The notes beneath the pieces are model-generated. The model did no database searches. It was not told the origin of the DNA and saw only the letters and a list, made by a program, of their open reading frames with translations. The position numbers and the translations under genes are program-made. From assembly GCF_003385215.1 (NCBI RefSeq), contig NZ_PQHW01000051.1, positions 1-46,680 of the forward strand: a stretch of DNA of 46,680 nt, written 5' to 3'. How positions within the stretch are numbered: position 1 is the stretch's first letter; every line of letters begins with the position of its first letter. The DNA comes from Amycolatopsis thermalba. GTDB taxonomy: Bacteria; Actinomycetota; Actinomycetes; Mycobacteriales; Pseudonocardiaceae. This document shows positions 17,296-26,182 of the stretch, piece by piece.

Positions 17296-18620
17296 AGCAG
17301 ATCCACCTCGCCGCGCACTTCCCCGGCGTCAACAACACCACCGTGTGGAGCGATCCGGAGGCGGGCAGCCACATCGAGTTCTCCTCGTTCGCGCACCTCG
17401 CGCGGACCGCGGAGCGGGCGAAGTTCGACTTCTTCTTCCTCGCCGAGGGGCTGCGGCTGCGCGAGCACGCGGGCCGGATCTACGACCTCGACGTGGTCGG
17501 CCGCCCGGACACGTTCACCGTGCTGGCCGCCCTCGCCGCGGTCACCGACCGGCTCGGCCTGACCGGGACGATCAACTCGACGTTCAACGAGCCGTACGAG
17601 GTGGCCCGCCAGTTCGCGAGCCTCGACCACCTGTCCGAGGGGCGTGCCGGGTGGAACGTGGTGACCTCGTGGGACGCGTTCACCGGGGAGAACTTCCGCC
17701 GCGGCGGGTACCTGCCCGAGGAACAGCGCTACCAGCGGGCGAAGCTGTTCCTGGACACCGCGTTCGAGCTGTTCGACTCGTGGGGCGCGGACGATGTCGC
17801 CGCGGACAAGTCGTCCGGGGTGTTCGTGCGGAATCCGCGGGCGGGTGAGTTCGAACGGCACGACGCGCAGTTCGACATCGCGGGGCGGTTCACCGTGCCG
17901 CGCGGGCCGCAGGGGCGGCCGGTGATCCTGCAGGCCGGCGACTCGGACGAGGGACGCGAGTTCGCGGCGGCGACGGCGGACGCGATCTTCACCCGGCACG
18001 GGACGCTGGAGGCGGGGCGGAAGTTCTACGCCGACGTGAAGCGCCGGTTGCCCGCGTACGGGCGCGAGCCGCACCAGCTGCTGGTGCTGCCCGCGGCGAC
18101 GTTCGTGCTCGGCGACACCGACGCCGAGGCCGAGGAGCTGGCGAGCATCGTGCGGTACCAGCAGGTCAGCGGGCAGACGGCGATCAAGTTCCTGGAGCAG
18201 GTGTGGAACCGGGACCTGTCCGGCTACGACCCGGAGGGGCCGCTGCCCGACGTGGATCCGGTGGTCGGTGCGGACGCGCTCGCGAAGGGGCGCGCGCAGA
18301 CCCGCGTGTACCGGGACCCGGTGGCGACCGTGCGGCAGTGGCGGGAGCTGGCCGAGGCGAAGAACCTGTCGATCCGGGACCTGGTGGTGGAGGTCAGCGG
18401 ACGGCAAACGTTCGTGGGTGCCCCGGCGACGGTCGCCGAGGCGATCAACACCTACGTCCAGGCCGACGCGAGCGACGGTTTCATCCTGGTGCCGCACGTG
18501 ACGCCCGGGGGTTTGGACCCGTTCGCCGACAAGGTGGTGCCGTTGTTGCAGGAGAGGGGCGTTTTCCGCGGCGACTACAGCGGCACCACGCTGCGGGAGC
18601 ACCTGGGCATCGACCGGTGA
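17292..18620 (+). CDS. NtaA/SnaA/DszA-type FMN-dependent monooxygenase
   Basis: The 442-residue monooxygenase starts MKQIHLAAHFPGVNNTTVW, followed by AERAKFDFFFLAEGLRL, HLSEGRAGWNVVTSW and RPVILQAGDS. These are typical of the NtaA/SnaA/DszA/DmoA branch of luciferase-like enzymes, which oxidise nitrilotriacetate, sulfides or antibiotic precursors with FMNH2 from a partner reductase. It is translationally coupled to the first LLM gene. The 280 bp after the stop carry degenerate repeats rather than a recognisable terminator. Confidence 0.92.
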   Translation: MKQIHLAAHFPGVNNTTVWSDPEAGSHIEFSSFAHLARTAERAKFDFFFLAEGLRLREHAGRIYDLDVVGRPDTFTVLAALAAVTDRLGLTGTINSTFNEPYEVARQFASLDHLSEGRAGWNVVTSWDAFTGENFRRGGYLPEEQRYQRAKLFLDTAFELFDSWGADDVAADKSSGVFVRNPRAGEFERHDAQFDIAGRFTVPRGPQGRPVILQAGDSDEGREFAAATADAIFTRHGTLEAGRKFYADVKRRLPAYGREPHQLLVLPAATFVLGDTDAEAEELASIVRYQQVSGQTAIKFLEQVWNRDLSGYDPEGPLPDVDPVVGADALAKGRAQTRVYRDPVATVRQWRELAEAKNLSIRDLVVEVSGRQTFVGAPATVAEAINTYVQADASDGFILVPHVTPGGLDPFADKVVPLLQERGVFRGDYSGTTLREHLGIDR

Positions 18621-18688
18621 GGTGACCGGCTCACCACCCCACGAGCGGCGAGCCGGCCTGCCACGCACCGCCGCTGGGCGGCGTATGG

Positions 18689-18934
18689 CTGGTTGCCCGC
18701 GGAGAACGCCACGGGCGCCTTGCTGGTTGCCCGCGGACACCACGGATGGCACCTGGCCAGTTGCCTGCCGAGAACACGACGGGTGGCGTGAGCCGGCCGC
18801 CGGCTGCGGACACGCTGGTGGCTCTGGCTAGTTGCCTGCCGCTGAGTACATGACGGCGGCGCCTTGCTCGTTGCCTGCAGACACCACGGGTCGCGTGTAG
18901 CTAGTTGCCTGCCGCGGAGAACACGACGGGCGGC
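18689..18934. repeat. 34-bp degenerate tandem array copying the 3' end of the lsr2-like gene
   Basis: Units beginning C-T-x-G-T-T-G-C-C lie at 18689, 18723, 18757, 18828, 18867 and 18901. The spacings are 34, 34, 71, 39 and 34. The last unit is the true 3' end of the lsr2-like CDS (its TAG stop lies at 18901-18903), and the others repeat its final codons (encoding PPVVFSAAGN) in degenerate form. The region 18621-18900 holds no other gene that I can support. Confidence 0.75.
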
Positions 18935-20115
18935 GCCTTGCGGACGGTCTTGCGCGGCGCCTTCTCCGCCGGGGCGGCCTTTTTGGCGGCCGGCTTCTTG
19001 GCGGTGGCGTTCTCCTTGGCCGGCGCCGTCTCGACCGGCTTGATGTTGGCGGCTTTCGCCTTGGCGCGCGACGGCTTCGCCGCGGGCTTGGTGGCGGCCT
19101 TGGCCGCCTTGCCACCGGCAGCGGGCTTCGCTGCCGGGGTGGCGGTTTTGCCACCGGTGGCTGCCTTGTTGGTGACGGGCTTCGCCGCCGGGGTGGACTT
19201 GCCACCGGGATCGGCCGTGGCGGCCGTGGCTGCCTTGCCATCGGCAGCGGGCTTCGCCGCCGGGGTGGCGGTTTTGCCGCCGGTGGCTGCCTTGTCGGTG
19301 ACGGGCTTCGCCGCCGGGGTGGGCTTGCCACCGGTATCGGCCGTGGCGGACTTGGCCGCCTTGCCACCGGCAGCGGGCTTCGCTGCCGGGGTGGCGGTTC
19401 CGCCGCCACCGGTCGCCTTGCTGGCGGCGGGCTTCGTCGCCGGGGTGATCTTGCTCGCGGTGGTCTTGGCTTCGGTGGGCTTCGCCGCGGTGGCGGTGGC
19501 CGCCTTGCGGCGGGTCGCGGGCGTGGTGCCGGTGGCGGCCTTGCCCGCGGCGGGCTTCACGGCGGCGGGGGCGGCCGCCTTGCGGCGAGTCGCCGGCTTC
19601 GTCGCGGGCGTGGTGCTCTTCGCGGCAGCGGCGGTGCCGCTGGCGGTCTTGCGAGCGGCCGGCTTCGCCGCCGTCCCGGTCGTGCTCTTCGACGCGGCTC
19701 CGGTGGCGTTCTTCGCCGTGCTCTTCGTGGACTTGCCCGCCGCCGTCTGTGCCGCCTTCGCGGTGGCGCTCTTGGCCGTGCCCCGGCGCGTGGCCTTCGC
19801 AGCAGCCTCCGCCGGTTCCGTGGCCTTCGCGGCGGCCGTCTTCGCCGGAACCTTGCCCGTGGTTTTCGCCGTCGTGGCAGGGGAGTTCGCGCGACGGGTG
19901 CGCTTCACCGGCGCGAGGCGGCGCGGCGGGCGCTTGCGGCCCCCCGTGCGGCGGCCCGCCTCGACGTAGGTCGCCAGCAGCTCCCGCAGGCTGTTCGCGT
20001 TCGAGTCCGAGAGGTCGATGTCGTACTCGACGCCGTCCAGGCCGAACCGCACCGTCTCCGCGGCCGGTTCGCCGTTCAGGTCGTCCAGTAGTTGCACCGC
20101 GGTGTTCTTCGCCAC
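18901..20115 (-). CDS. Lsr2 N-terminal domain fused to a long histone-H1-like tail
   Basis: The first 60 or so of 404 residues (MAKNTAVQLLDDLNGEPAAE, GVEYDIDLSDSNANSLRELLATYVEAGRR) match the Lsr2 dimerisation/oligomerisation domain. The usual Lsr2 C-terminal DNA-binding domain with its RGR AT-hook is missing. Instead about 340 residues are made almost only of Ala, Lys, Thr, Pro, Gly and Ser in AAKPA-type repeats, like histone H1 or the tail of mycobacterial HupB. A 42-residue (126-bp) unit is repeated nearly three times (DNA copies at 19121, 19247 and 19373). The start is GTG at 20115 with GGAGGT upstream. The likely role is a nucleoid-associated protein that bridges and compacts DNA; gene silencing is inferred from Lsr2. 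Confidence 0.85.
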   Translation of the reverse strand: MAKNTAVQLLDDLNGEPAAETVRFGLDGVEYDIDLSDSNANSLRELLATYVEAGRRTGGRKRPPRRLAPVKRTRRANSPATTAKTTGKVPAKTAAAKATEPAEAAAKATRRGTAKSATAKAAQTAAGKSTKSTAKNATGAASKSTTGTAAKPAARKTASGTAAAAKSTTPATKPATRRKAAAPAAVKPAAGKAATGTTPATRRKAATATAAKPTEAKTTASKITPATKPAASKATGGGGTATPAAKPAAGGKAAKSATADTGGKPTPAAKPVTDKAATGGKTATPAAKPAADGKAATAATADPGGKSTPAAKPVTNKAATGGKTATPAAKPAAGGKAAKAATKPAAKPSRAKAKAANIKPVETAPAKENATAKKPAAKKAAPAEKAPRKTVRKAPPVVFSAAGN

Positions 20116-20199
20116 CGATAACCTCCAGTACTTACGATTTGCCGCTGAGAATACCCGCCCCACTTGCGCCGGCCGCCGGGCTGGTGTGCGCTGTGACCC

Positions 20200-21594
20200 A
20201 TGTCCGAGGAGACTTTTGACGTCATCGTGATCGGTGGCGGACCGGTGGGGGAGAACGCGGCGGACCGGGCGGCCAAGGGCGGCCTCTCCGCCGCGCTGGT
20301 CGAGCAGGAACGCTTCGGGGGTGAGTGCTCCTACTGGGCCTGCATCCCGAGCAAAGCGTTGCTGCGACCGGGAAACGCGCTCGCCGCGGCCAGGCGGCTG
20401 CCCGGTGTTCCGGTGGGTGACGCCCTCGATCCGGCGGCGGTGTTCGAGCGCCGCGACTACTTCACCGGCAAGGGCGACGACAGCGGCCAGGCCGAGTGGG
20501 CCCGCGGCGCCGGCATCGAGCCGATCCGCGGACGCGCCCGCATCACCGGTGAGCGCGAGATCACTGTGGACGGCGGCCGGGTGCTGCGCGCGCGGCACGC
20601 CGTGGTGGTCTGTACCGGTAGCGTGCCGAAGACTCCCCCGATCCCCGGCCTGGACGAAGTGCCGGTCTGGGGCTCGCGCGAGGCGACGTCCAGCAGCACG
20701 GTCCCGGCACGGCTGGCCGTCGTCGGCGGCGGGGTGGTCGGCGTCGAGATGGCGCAGGCCTGGGCCCGGCTCGGCGCGCGGGTGGACCTGATCGTCACCG
20801 GCCCGCGCCCGCTGCCCCGGTACCCGGACTTCGCCGGTGACGCCGTCGCGGAGGGGCTGCGCGCCGACGGCGTGCGCGTGCACACCGAATCCGGCCTGGC
20901 GCGAGCCTCCCTTGTGGACGGTGCCGCCCGGCTGGAGCTGACCGGCGGCGCGGTCGTCACCGCCGATCAGGTGCTCGTCGCGACCGGACGGCGCCCCGCC
21001 ACCGACGACCTCGGGCTGGAGGTCATCGGGCTCGCGCCGGGCAAGCCGATCACCGTGGACGACAGCGGGCTGGTGTCCGAAGTGGACGGGGACTGGCTGT
21101 ACGCGGCGGGCGACGTCACCGGCCGGGCGTTGCTGACCCACCAGGGCAAGTACGCCGCCCGCGTGGTCGGCGACGTGATCGCCGCGCGCGCCACCGGCAA
21201 GCCCGTGGACACCCGTCCGTGGGGCAAGCACAGCGCCACCGCCGACCACCACGCGGTGCCGCAGGTCGTGTTCACCGACCCGGAGGTCGCCTCGGTGGGG
21301 CTGACCGAACCGGAGTCCGGCGCGCCGCACCGGGTGGTCGACATCGACATCGCCGTGGCCGGGTCGTCGCTGCACGCGGACGGCTACGCGGGCAAGGCCA
21401 GGATGATCGCCGACACCGAGCGCGAGGTCCTGGTCGGCGTCACGTTCGTCGGCCAGGACGTGGCGGAGCTGCTGCACTCGGCGACGATCGCCATCGCGGG
21501 CGAGGTGCCGCTGGGCCGCCTGTGGCACGCGGTCCCGTCGTTCCCGACGATCAGCGAGGTGTGGCTGCGGCTGCTGGAGGAGTACGGGCTCTGA
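20200..21594 (+). CDS. FAD-dependent pyridine nucleotide-disulfide oxidoreductase
   Basis: The 464-residue flavoprotein has FAD-binding GGGPVGENAA near the N-terminus, a redox-active CSYWAC pair (C43, C48), a second nucleotide-binding VVGGGVVGVEMAQ and the FAD contact LYAAGDVTG. Class I members reduce disulfides or act as dihydrolipoamide, mycothione or mercuric reductases. The usual catalytic His of the C-terminal HPT motif is absent: the aligned text reads VPSFPTISE, with Phe in that place. So dihydrolipoamide or mycothione reductase activity is doubtful and a quinone- or metal-directed NAD(P)H oxidoreductase is possible. The ATG at 20200 has no strong ribosome site. Confidence 0.88.
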   Translation: MSEETFDVIVIGGGPVGENAADRAAKGGLSAALVEQERFGGECSYWACIPSKALLRPGNALAAARRLPGVPVGDALDPAAVFERRDYFTGKGDDSGQAEWARGAGIEPIRGRARITGEREITVDGGRVLRARHAVVVCTGSVPKTPPIPGLDEVPVWGSREATSSSTVPARLAVVGGGVVGVEMAQAWARLGARVDLIVTGPRPLPRYPDFAGDAVAEGLRADGVRVHTESGLARASLVDGAARLELTGGAVVTADQVLVATGRRPATDDLGLEVIGLAPGKPITVDDSGLVSEVDGDWLYAAGDVTGRALLTHQGKYAARVVGDVIAARATGKPVDTRPWGKHSATADHHAVPQVVFTDPEVASVGLTEPESGAPHRVVDIDIAVAGSSLHADGYAGKARMIADTEREVLVGVTFVGQDVAELLHSATIAIAGEVPLGRLWHAVPSFPTISEVWLRLLEEYGL

Positions 21595-21619
21595 AAACCG
21601 CTTGCCGGGCGCGGCCACG

Positions 21620-22465
21620 GTGATCGACCCTGGCCGCGTGTCCGTCGATCACGAGCTGTCGCTGCCCGGCGGCCGGGTCCTCGCCTGGTCCGAGACCGGC
21701 GCCGGCGCCCCGGTTCTGTTCCTGGCCGGCGCGGCGACCGGCCGTGCGATGACCTTCGGCGACGAGCACCTGGCCCGGCTCGGGGTCCGGCTGGTGACGG
21801 TGGACCGCCCCGGTATCGGCGCGTCGACGCACGACCCCGGCCGGTCGGCCGCGTCCACCGCCGCCGACCTCGGCTGCCTCGTCACGCGGCTCGGCGGGCC
21901 GCTGCCGGTCGTGGCGAACTCGCAGGCCGCGGTCTTCGGGCTAGCGGCCGCCGCGCGCGGGATCGCGTCCCGGCTGCTGCTGGTCTCCCCGGCCGACGAG
22001 GTCGCCGACCCGCGGGTGTTCGCGCGGCTGCCCGGCCCGGTGCGCGACGTCGTCACGGGAGTGCGGCAGGACCCGGCGGCCGCGCGGGCGTTCTTCGCCG
22101 GACTCGGCCCGGCCGGGATGGAACGGATGGTGCTGGACGGCGCGGACCCGGGCGATCGCGAGGTGTACACCGACCCCGCGTTCCTCGCCCGGTACCGCGC
22201 GGCTCTGCGCGAGGGGTTCGCGAACGACGGCGCCGGCTATGCGACCGACACGCTCATCGCGATGTCGCCGTGGCAGCTGGACTGGTCCGCGATCCGGGTG
22301 CCCGTGCGGGTGTGGTTCGGCGAGCGGGACCGCGTCCACTCGCCGGACCTGGGCGCGCTGCTCACCTCTCGCATCCCGGGGGCCGAACGGCGCGTCGTGC
22401 CCGGTGCCGGCGGCGCCCTCCTGTGGACGCACGCCGAGGAGATCCTCGCCGCGGCGATCGGCTAG
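21620..22465 (+). CDS. Alpha/beta hydrolase
   Basis: The 281-residue protein has the alpha/beta-hydrolase layout: oxyanion-hole region FLAGAATGR, VDRPGIGAST, nucleophile elbow ANSQA in VVANSQAAVFG, a late acid in GERDRVHSP and a C-terminal His in LLWTHAEEIL. The elbow keeps small residues around Ser but lacks the classical glycines. The start is uncertain: GTG at 21620 is used, GTG at 21638 is possible, and neither has a clear Shine-Dalgarno. It follows the flavoprotein closely (25 bp) and could be co-transcribed. The substrate is unknown. Confidence 0.8.
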   Translation: MIDPGRVSVDHELSLPGGRVLAWSETGAGAPVLFLAGAATGRAMTFGDEHLARLGVRLVTVDRPGIGASTHDPGRSAASTAADLGCLVTRLGGPLPVVANSQAAVFGLAAAARGIASRLLLVSPADEVADPRVFARLPGPVRDVVTGVRQDPAAARAFFAGLGPAGMERMVLDGADPGDREVYTDPAFLARYRAALREGFANDGAGYATDTLIAMSPWQLDWSAIRVPVRVWFGERDRVHSPDLGALLTSRIPGAERRVVPGAGGALLWTHAEEILAAAIG

Positions 22466-23805
22466 CTGATCCGCACTCCCAGCGCCGCGCCCGCCGCCCG
22501 CAGCAGGACCGGGTCCTCCGGGGAGGACTGGCCGTCCAGGTAGGCGGCCAGCACCAGCCGGACGGCGGCCCCGGAGATCGCGCTCTGGTAAGCGGCCCCG
22601 GCGGTGTCCGGTTCCCGCGGCCACTGGTGCGTCTCGGTTGCCAGGTCGGTGATCCCGCCGCTGCCCGGGGTGTCGGCGAGCTGCTTGAACGCCGCGGCCT
22701 GCTCGTCGCTGCCGAAGGTGAGCACGGCGACCGACACCGCGACCACCCGCCCGTCCACGGTGGCCTCGAAGCTGCCGCGCTCCATGCCCGCGCAACCGCC
22801 CGCCTGCAGCCGCGCCTGCAGGTCGCCGTAGGCGCGGGCGGCGCAGGTGCGTTCCGTGCCCGAGGCGCGCTTGGTGAACTCGATGCCCGCCACGGCCTGC
22901 CGCACCGGCGTGACCGCGGTGGTGGTCGTGGGCGCGGTGACCGGTTCGTCGTCCCCGCCGGTCGTCACCAGGACGAGCACGACGACCACCAGCACCAGCG
23001 CCACGGCGATCGCCCCGACCGGCCGCCACGGCACGGGCCCGGGAGGCGGGGGCGTGCGCACGGGCGCGGCCGCGGTGACGCGGGGCACCGGCATCGTCAC
23101 CTCGGCGGGCGGGACGACCGGCGGCACGGCCGCGGGCCCGGCGGGGCGCGTCCGCCGCGGGCGCGGCTTGACCGGTGGCAGCTTCACCGTGGCCGACTCC
23201 TCGGTGACGGTGAAGCCTTCCGCGGCCAGAGCGTCCCCGGTCAGGTCGGTGTCCGGGGCGAGGGTGTCGATCAGCGCGCGCGCCTGGGCCGGGGTGCACG
23301 GCCACGGCGCCGGGGTCAGCGAGGCGATCGCGGCGAGCAGGCTGTTCTGCGTCGGGAACAGGACGCGGACGTTGCCGGCGAGGTCGGCCGGCGGCTGCTC
23401 GATCTCCTCGACGAACGGCCCGACGGCGATGATCGTGGCGATCGGCAGGTGCTCCGGGACGTCCGGGCGCAGGCGTTCGGCGACGGCGTCGGCGAACGCG
23501 AGGGCCTCCGTGGCGGGGTTGACGACCTCGCCGTCGGCCACGAGCGGCCAGCCGTCGGCCTTCCACTGCCCGGTCAGGGGCGCGTCGAGGCGGATCGCCG
23601 GGTCCGGCAGGTCGACGCCGATCACGACGAGCACGGCGCGGGGGAGGACGACGATCGCCTCGACCGGCGGCCTGCCCGGCAGCGGCCGCGGCCCGGCCAG
23701 CGCGATGCCGCCCGCGAAGTCGTCACCGCGGCCGAGCGCGGCGAGCGCGGCCCGCACGTCTTCGGCGACGCGCGAGGGTTGTCGTTCCAGGCGGACCAGC
23801 CGCAC
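22462..23805 (-). CDS. Single-pass membrane protein of unknown function
   Basis: The 447-residue protein has a soluble N-terminal domain of about 165 residues (RLVRLERQPSRVAEDVRAAL; VEAIVVLPRAVLVVIGVDL) that faintly recalls NERD-type nuclease-related domains. A Pro/Thr-rich linker follows, then one hydrophobic helix (AIAVALVLVVVVLVLV) around residue 285, a Thr-rich spacer and an outer C-terminal domain. The N-terminal half is probably cytoplasmic and the C-terminal half outside. The start is GTG at 23805 with GGGAGG six bases upstream. It overlaps the convergent hydrolase by 4 bp. Function is unknown and the NERD resemblance is weak. Confidence 0.7.
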   Translation of the reverse strand: MRLVRLERQPSRVAEDVRAALAALGRGDDFAGGIALAGPRPLPGRPPVEAIVVLPRAVLVVIGVDLPDPAIRLDAPLTGQWKADGWPLVADGEVVNPATEALAFADAVAERLRPDVPEHLPIATIIAVGPFVEEIEQPPADLAGNVRVLFPTQNSLLAAIASLTPAPWPCTPAQARALIDTLAPDTDLTGDALAAEGFTVTEESATVKLPPVKPRPRRTRPAGPAAVPPVVPPAEVTMPVPRVTAAAPVRTPPPPGPVPWRPVGAIAVALVLVVVVLVLVTTGGDDEPVTAPTTTTAVTPVRQAVAGIEFTKRASGTERTCAARAYGDLQARLQAGGCAGMERGSFEATVDGRVVAVSVAVLTFGSDEQAAAFKQLADTPGSGGITDLATETHQWPREPDTAGAAYQSAISGAAVRLVLAAYLDGQSSPEDPVLLRAAGAALGVRIS

Positions 23806-23992
23806 CTCGCACCTCCCCGGTCCCGTCCGCGTGCGCGCATACGCTAGCGCGCCGGCCGGTCCGCGCCGCTCGATGGTGTGAAAATCACCCGCCCTTGTTG
23901 CACAGTTGGTGATCAGTTCGTGACCGCCGTCACTCATCCGTGTGCTACTCGTTGGTAGGTCGTACGGCTGCTCGACAGATCAGGAGATCCCG

Positions 23993-25447
23993 ATGAGATG
24001 GCGCTCCGTCCGGTGGGCGACGACCTTCGTCGCCGCTCTCGTCGTCCCGCTCGCCGGCGCCGTCCCCGCGGCGAACGCCCAGGCCCCGCTCGCGCCCGTG
24101 TCGGACACGCTGGGCCGGGTGCTCGCCACCGCGAGCGGGCCGACTCCGCTCACCACGCTGGTGCACGCGGCGGACGCGGGCACCGCCGCGCGGGCTGTCC
24201 AGGCGGCCGGGATGCGGGAGATCACCCGGTTCCCGCGCATCGGCGTCGTGGCCGCGACGGGCACCGCCGCGCAGGTCGCCGCGGTCCGCAAGGCGGCCGG
24301 GGTCAGCTACGTGGAGAACAACGACCCGCTCGTCGCGTTCGGCTCGTCCGGCACGCCGGCCACCCGCAGCGCCGAAGCACGCACGACCCTCACCGGCGCG
24401 GACGGCGCTCCGCTGGACGGGCGTGGGGTGTCGGTGGCGATCATCGACACCGGCATCGACCCGACGCACCCCGCCTTCCGCGGCGCCGACGGCTCGACCC
24501 GGGTCGTGCGCAACCTCAAGAGCCTGTGCCTCGGCGGCACCACCACCTCGTGCATCGTCGACGTGCCCACCTCGCTCGACACCGACGCGACCGCGCTCGG
24601 TGGGCACGGCACCCACGTCGCCGGGATCGCGGCGGGCGCGCCGTACACGCTGGCCGGCGGATCGTCCGTGGGCGGGTCGGCGCCGGGCGCGAAGATCGTG
24701 TCGATCTCGACCGGCCTGGCGATCCTGGTGCTGGGTACGGACGCCGCGCTGAACTGGGTGCTGGAGAACCACGCCGCGCCGTGCGGCGCCGGGGTGCCCG
24801 CCACGGTGTGCCCGCCGATCAAGGTGATCAACAACTCCTACGGCCCGAGCGGCGGCGGCGAGTTCGACCCGCAGTCGGCGACGGTGAAGCTGCAGCGCGC
24901 CCTGGCGGCCGAGGGGGTCGTGACGGTGTGGGCGAACGGCAACGACGGCGGGGACGGTTCGGCGGACCTGTCGAACCCGCCGGGCAAGGACCCGACGCCG
25001 GGTGTGATCTCCGTGGCCTCGTACAACGACCAGGGCACCGGCACCCGCGACGGCACGGTGTCGGACTACTCCTCGCGCGGGCTCGCCACGGACCCGTCGA
25101 CGTGGCCGGACGTGTCCGCGCCCGGTGAGAACATCCTGTCGGCGTGCCGCCCGTACCTGGTGATCTGCGCGACCGGGTTGCAGCCGTCGAACGGCCCGGG
25201 GCCGCTGGATCTGGGCACCTACAACGTGATCAGCGGGACGTCGATGGCGGCGCCGCAGATCACCGGGATCGTGGCGCAGCTGTTCCAGGCCCGGCCGGGT
25301 GCCACGCCGGGCGACATCGAGACCGCGATCAAGTCGACGGCGTACAAGTACCGTGATGGTGCGCCGTACGAGGGCGGTTCGAGCTTCGACAAGGGGGCCG
25401 GGCTGGTGGACACTGTTGCCGCGGTGGGGGCGCTCGCGGGGCCGTGA
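23993..25447 (+). CDS. Secreted subtilisin-like serine protease (S8 family)
   Basis: The 484-residue preproprotein has a Sec signal (TTFVAALVVPLAGAVPAANAQ, likely cleaved after ANA-Q). An inhibitor-like propeptide covers about residues 50-110. The catalytic domain carries Asp152 in IIDTGID, His205 in GGHGTHVAG and Ser417 in SGTSMAAP. Cysteine pairs in inserts (SLCLGG/TSCIVD; APCGAG/TVCPP) suggest disulfides suited to an extracellular enzyme. AGGAG precedes the ATG at 23993. No C-terminal anchor is visible. Confidence 0.93.
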   Translation: MRWRSVRWATTFVAALVVPLAGAVPAANAQAPLAPVSDTLGRVLATASGPTPLTTLVHAADAGTAARAVQAAGMREITRFPRIGVVAATGTAAQVAAVRKAAGVSYVENNDPLVAFGSSGTPATRSAEARTTLTGADGAPLDGRGVSVAIIDTGIDPTHPAFRGADGSTRVVRNLKSLCLGGTTTSCIVDVPTSLDTDATALGGHGTHVAGIAAGAPYTLAGGSSVGGSAPGAKIVSISTGLAILVLGTDAALNWVLENHAAPCGAGVPATVCPPIKVINNSYGPSGGGEFDPQSATVKLQRALAAEGVVTVWANGNDGGDGSADLSNPPGKDPTPGVISVASYNDQGTGTRDGTVSDYSSRGLATDPSTWPDVSAPGENILSACRPYLVICATGLQPSNGPGPLDLGTYNVISGTSMAAPQITGIVAQLFQARPGATPGDIETAIKSTAYKYRDGAPYEGGSSFDKGAGLVDTVAAVGALAGP

Positions 25448-25534
25448 TGGCGGCCTCCGCGCGGTGGTGGTGCTGCGACATCTGAGGTTCCTGTGGCGAA
25501 GTGCCACTGCCGGGGTGCACAATATAAGCAGTCA

Positions 25535-25552
25535 CGTCAAGGTTGTTTGACG
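25535..25552. promoter_or_regulatory. Inverted repeat upstream of the DUF3145 gene
   Basis: CGTCAA-GGTTGT-TTGACG is a perfect 6-bp inverted repeat in an unusually AT-rich stretch (AATATAAGC just before it), 67 bp upstream of the DUF3145 start. It may be an operator or part of the promoter; the role is inferred. Confidence 0.35.
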
Positions 25553-25618
25553 GCAGGCGCGCCGAGGCTCGCGAGGTCGTAGGGGAAGACGCCCCTCGTC
25601 GAGTAGCGGAGGTCAGCA

Positions 25619-26110
25619 GTGAGCACCCGTGGCGTGGTTTACGTCCACTCGTCGCCGTCTGCGGTGTGCCCGCACGTCGAGTGGGCGATTTCGGGCACCC
25701 TCGGTACCCGGGTGGATCTGAAGTGGACGGCGCAACCCGCCGCTCCAGGGCAGCTCCGCGCCGAGTGCACGTGGAGCGCGCCCGCCGGAACCGGCGCCAA
25801 GCTGGCGGCCGGTCTGAAGGCGTGGCCGATGCTGCGCTTCGAGGTGACCGAAGAGCCGAGCGCCGGTGTGGATGGCGAGCGGTTCTGCTACGTGCCCGGG
25901 CTGGGGCTGTGGCGCGGCCGCACGAGCGCCAACGGGGACATCGTCGTGGGCGAGGACCAGCTGCGCACGCTGGTCGCGACGTGCCGCGCGGGGGAGCAGC
26001 TGGCGCACAAACTGGACGAGCTGCTGGCCTCGAGCTGGGACGAGGCGCTGGAGCCGTTCCGGCACGCGGGGGATGGGGCGCCGGTTACCTGGCTGCATCG
26101 GGTGGGGTGA
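25619..26110 (+). CDS. DUF3145 family protein
   Basis: The 163-residue protein begins MSTRGVVYVHSSPSAVCPHVEWAISGTLG, the characteristic start of DUF3145, a conserved actinobacterial family of unknown function. It ends with a helical part (LRTLVATCRAGEQLAHKLDELLASSWDEALEPFRHA). No signal peptide or membrane segment is present. The start is GTG at 25619 with GGAGG. The 3' side is immediately followed by simple and then 52-bp repeats. Confidence 0.88.
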   Translation: MSTRGVVYVHSSPSAVCPHVEWAISGTLGTRVDLKWTAQPAAPGQLRAECTWSAPAGTGAKLAAGLKAWPMLRFEVTEEPSAGVDGERFCYVPGLGLWRGRTSANGDIVVGEDQLRTLVATCRAGEQLAHKLDELLASSWDEALEPFRHAGDGAPVTWLHRVG

Positions 26111-26114
26111 GTTG

Positions 26115-26165
26115 CCGGGGTTCGGGGTTTCCGGGCCGGGTTTCCGGGTTTCGGGTTTCCGGTGG
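26115..26165. repeat. Short simple repeat after the DUF3145 stop
   Basis: About 50 bp of near-tandem GGGTTTCCGG variants begin within a few bases of the stop codon. It is separate in sequence from the 52-bp array that follows. Confidence 0.6.
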
Positions 26166-26182
26166 TGCTGACCGTTCGCTAG

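Noticed and set aside
16201-18620. Antibiotic biosynthesis cluster around the two LLM monooxygenases
   Set aside because: No synthetase, carrier or tailoring set accompanies them; they are a simple two-gene operon.
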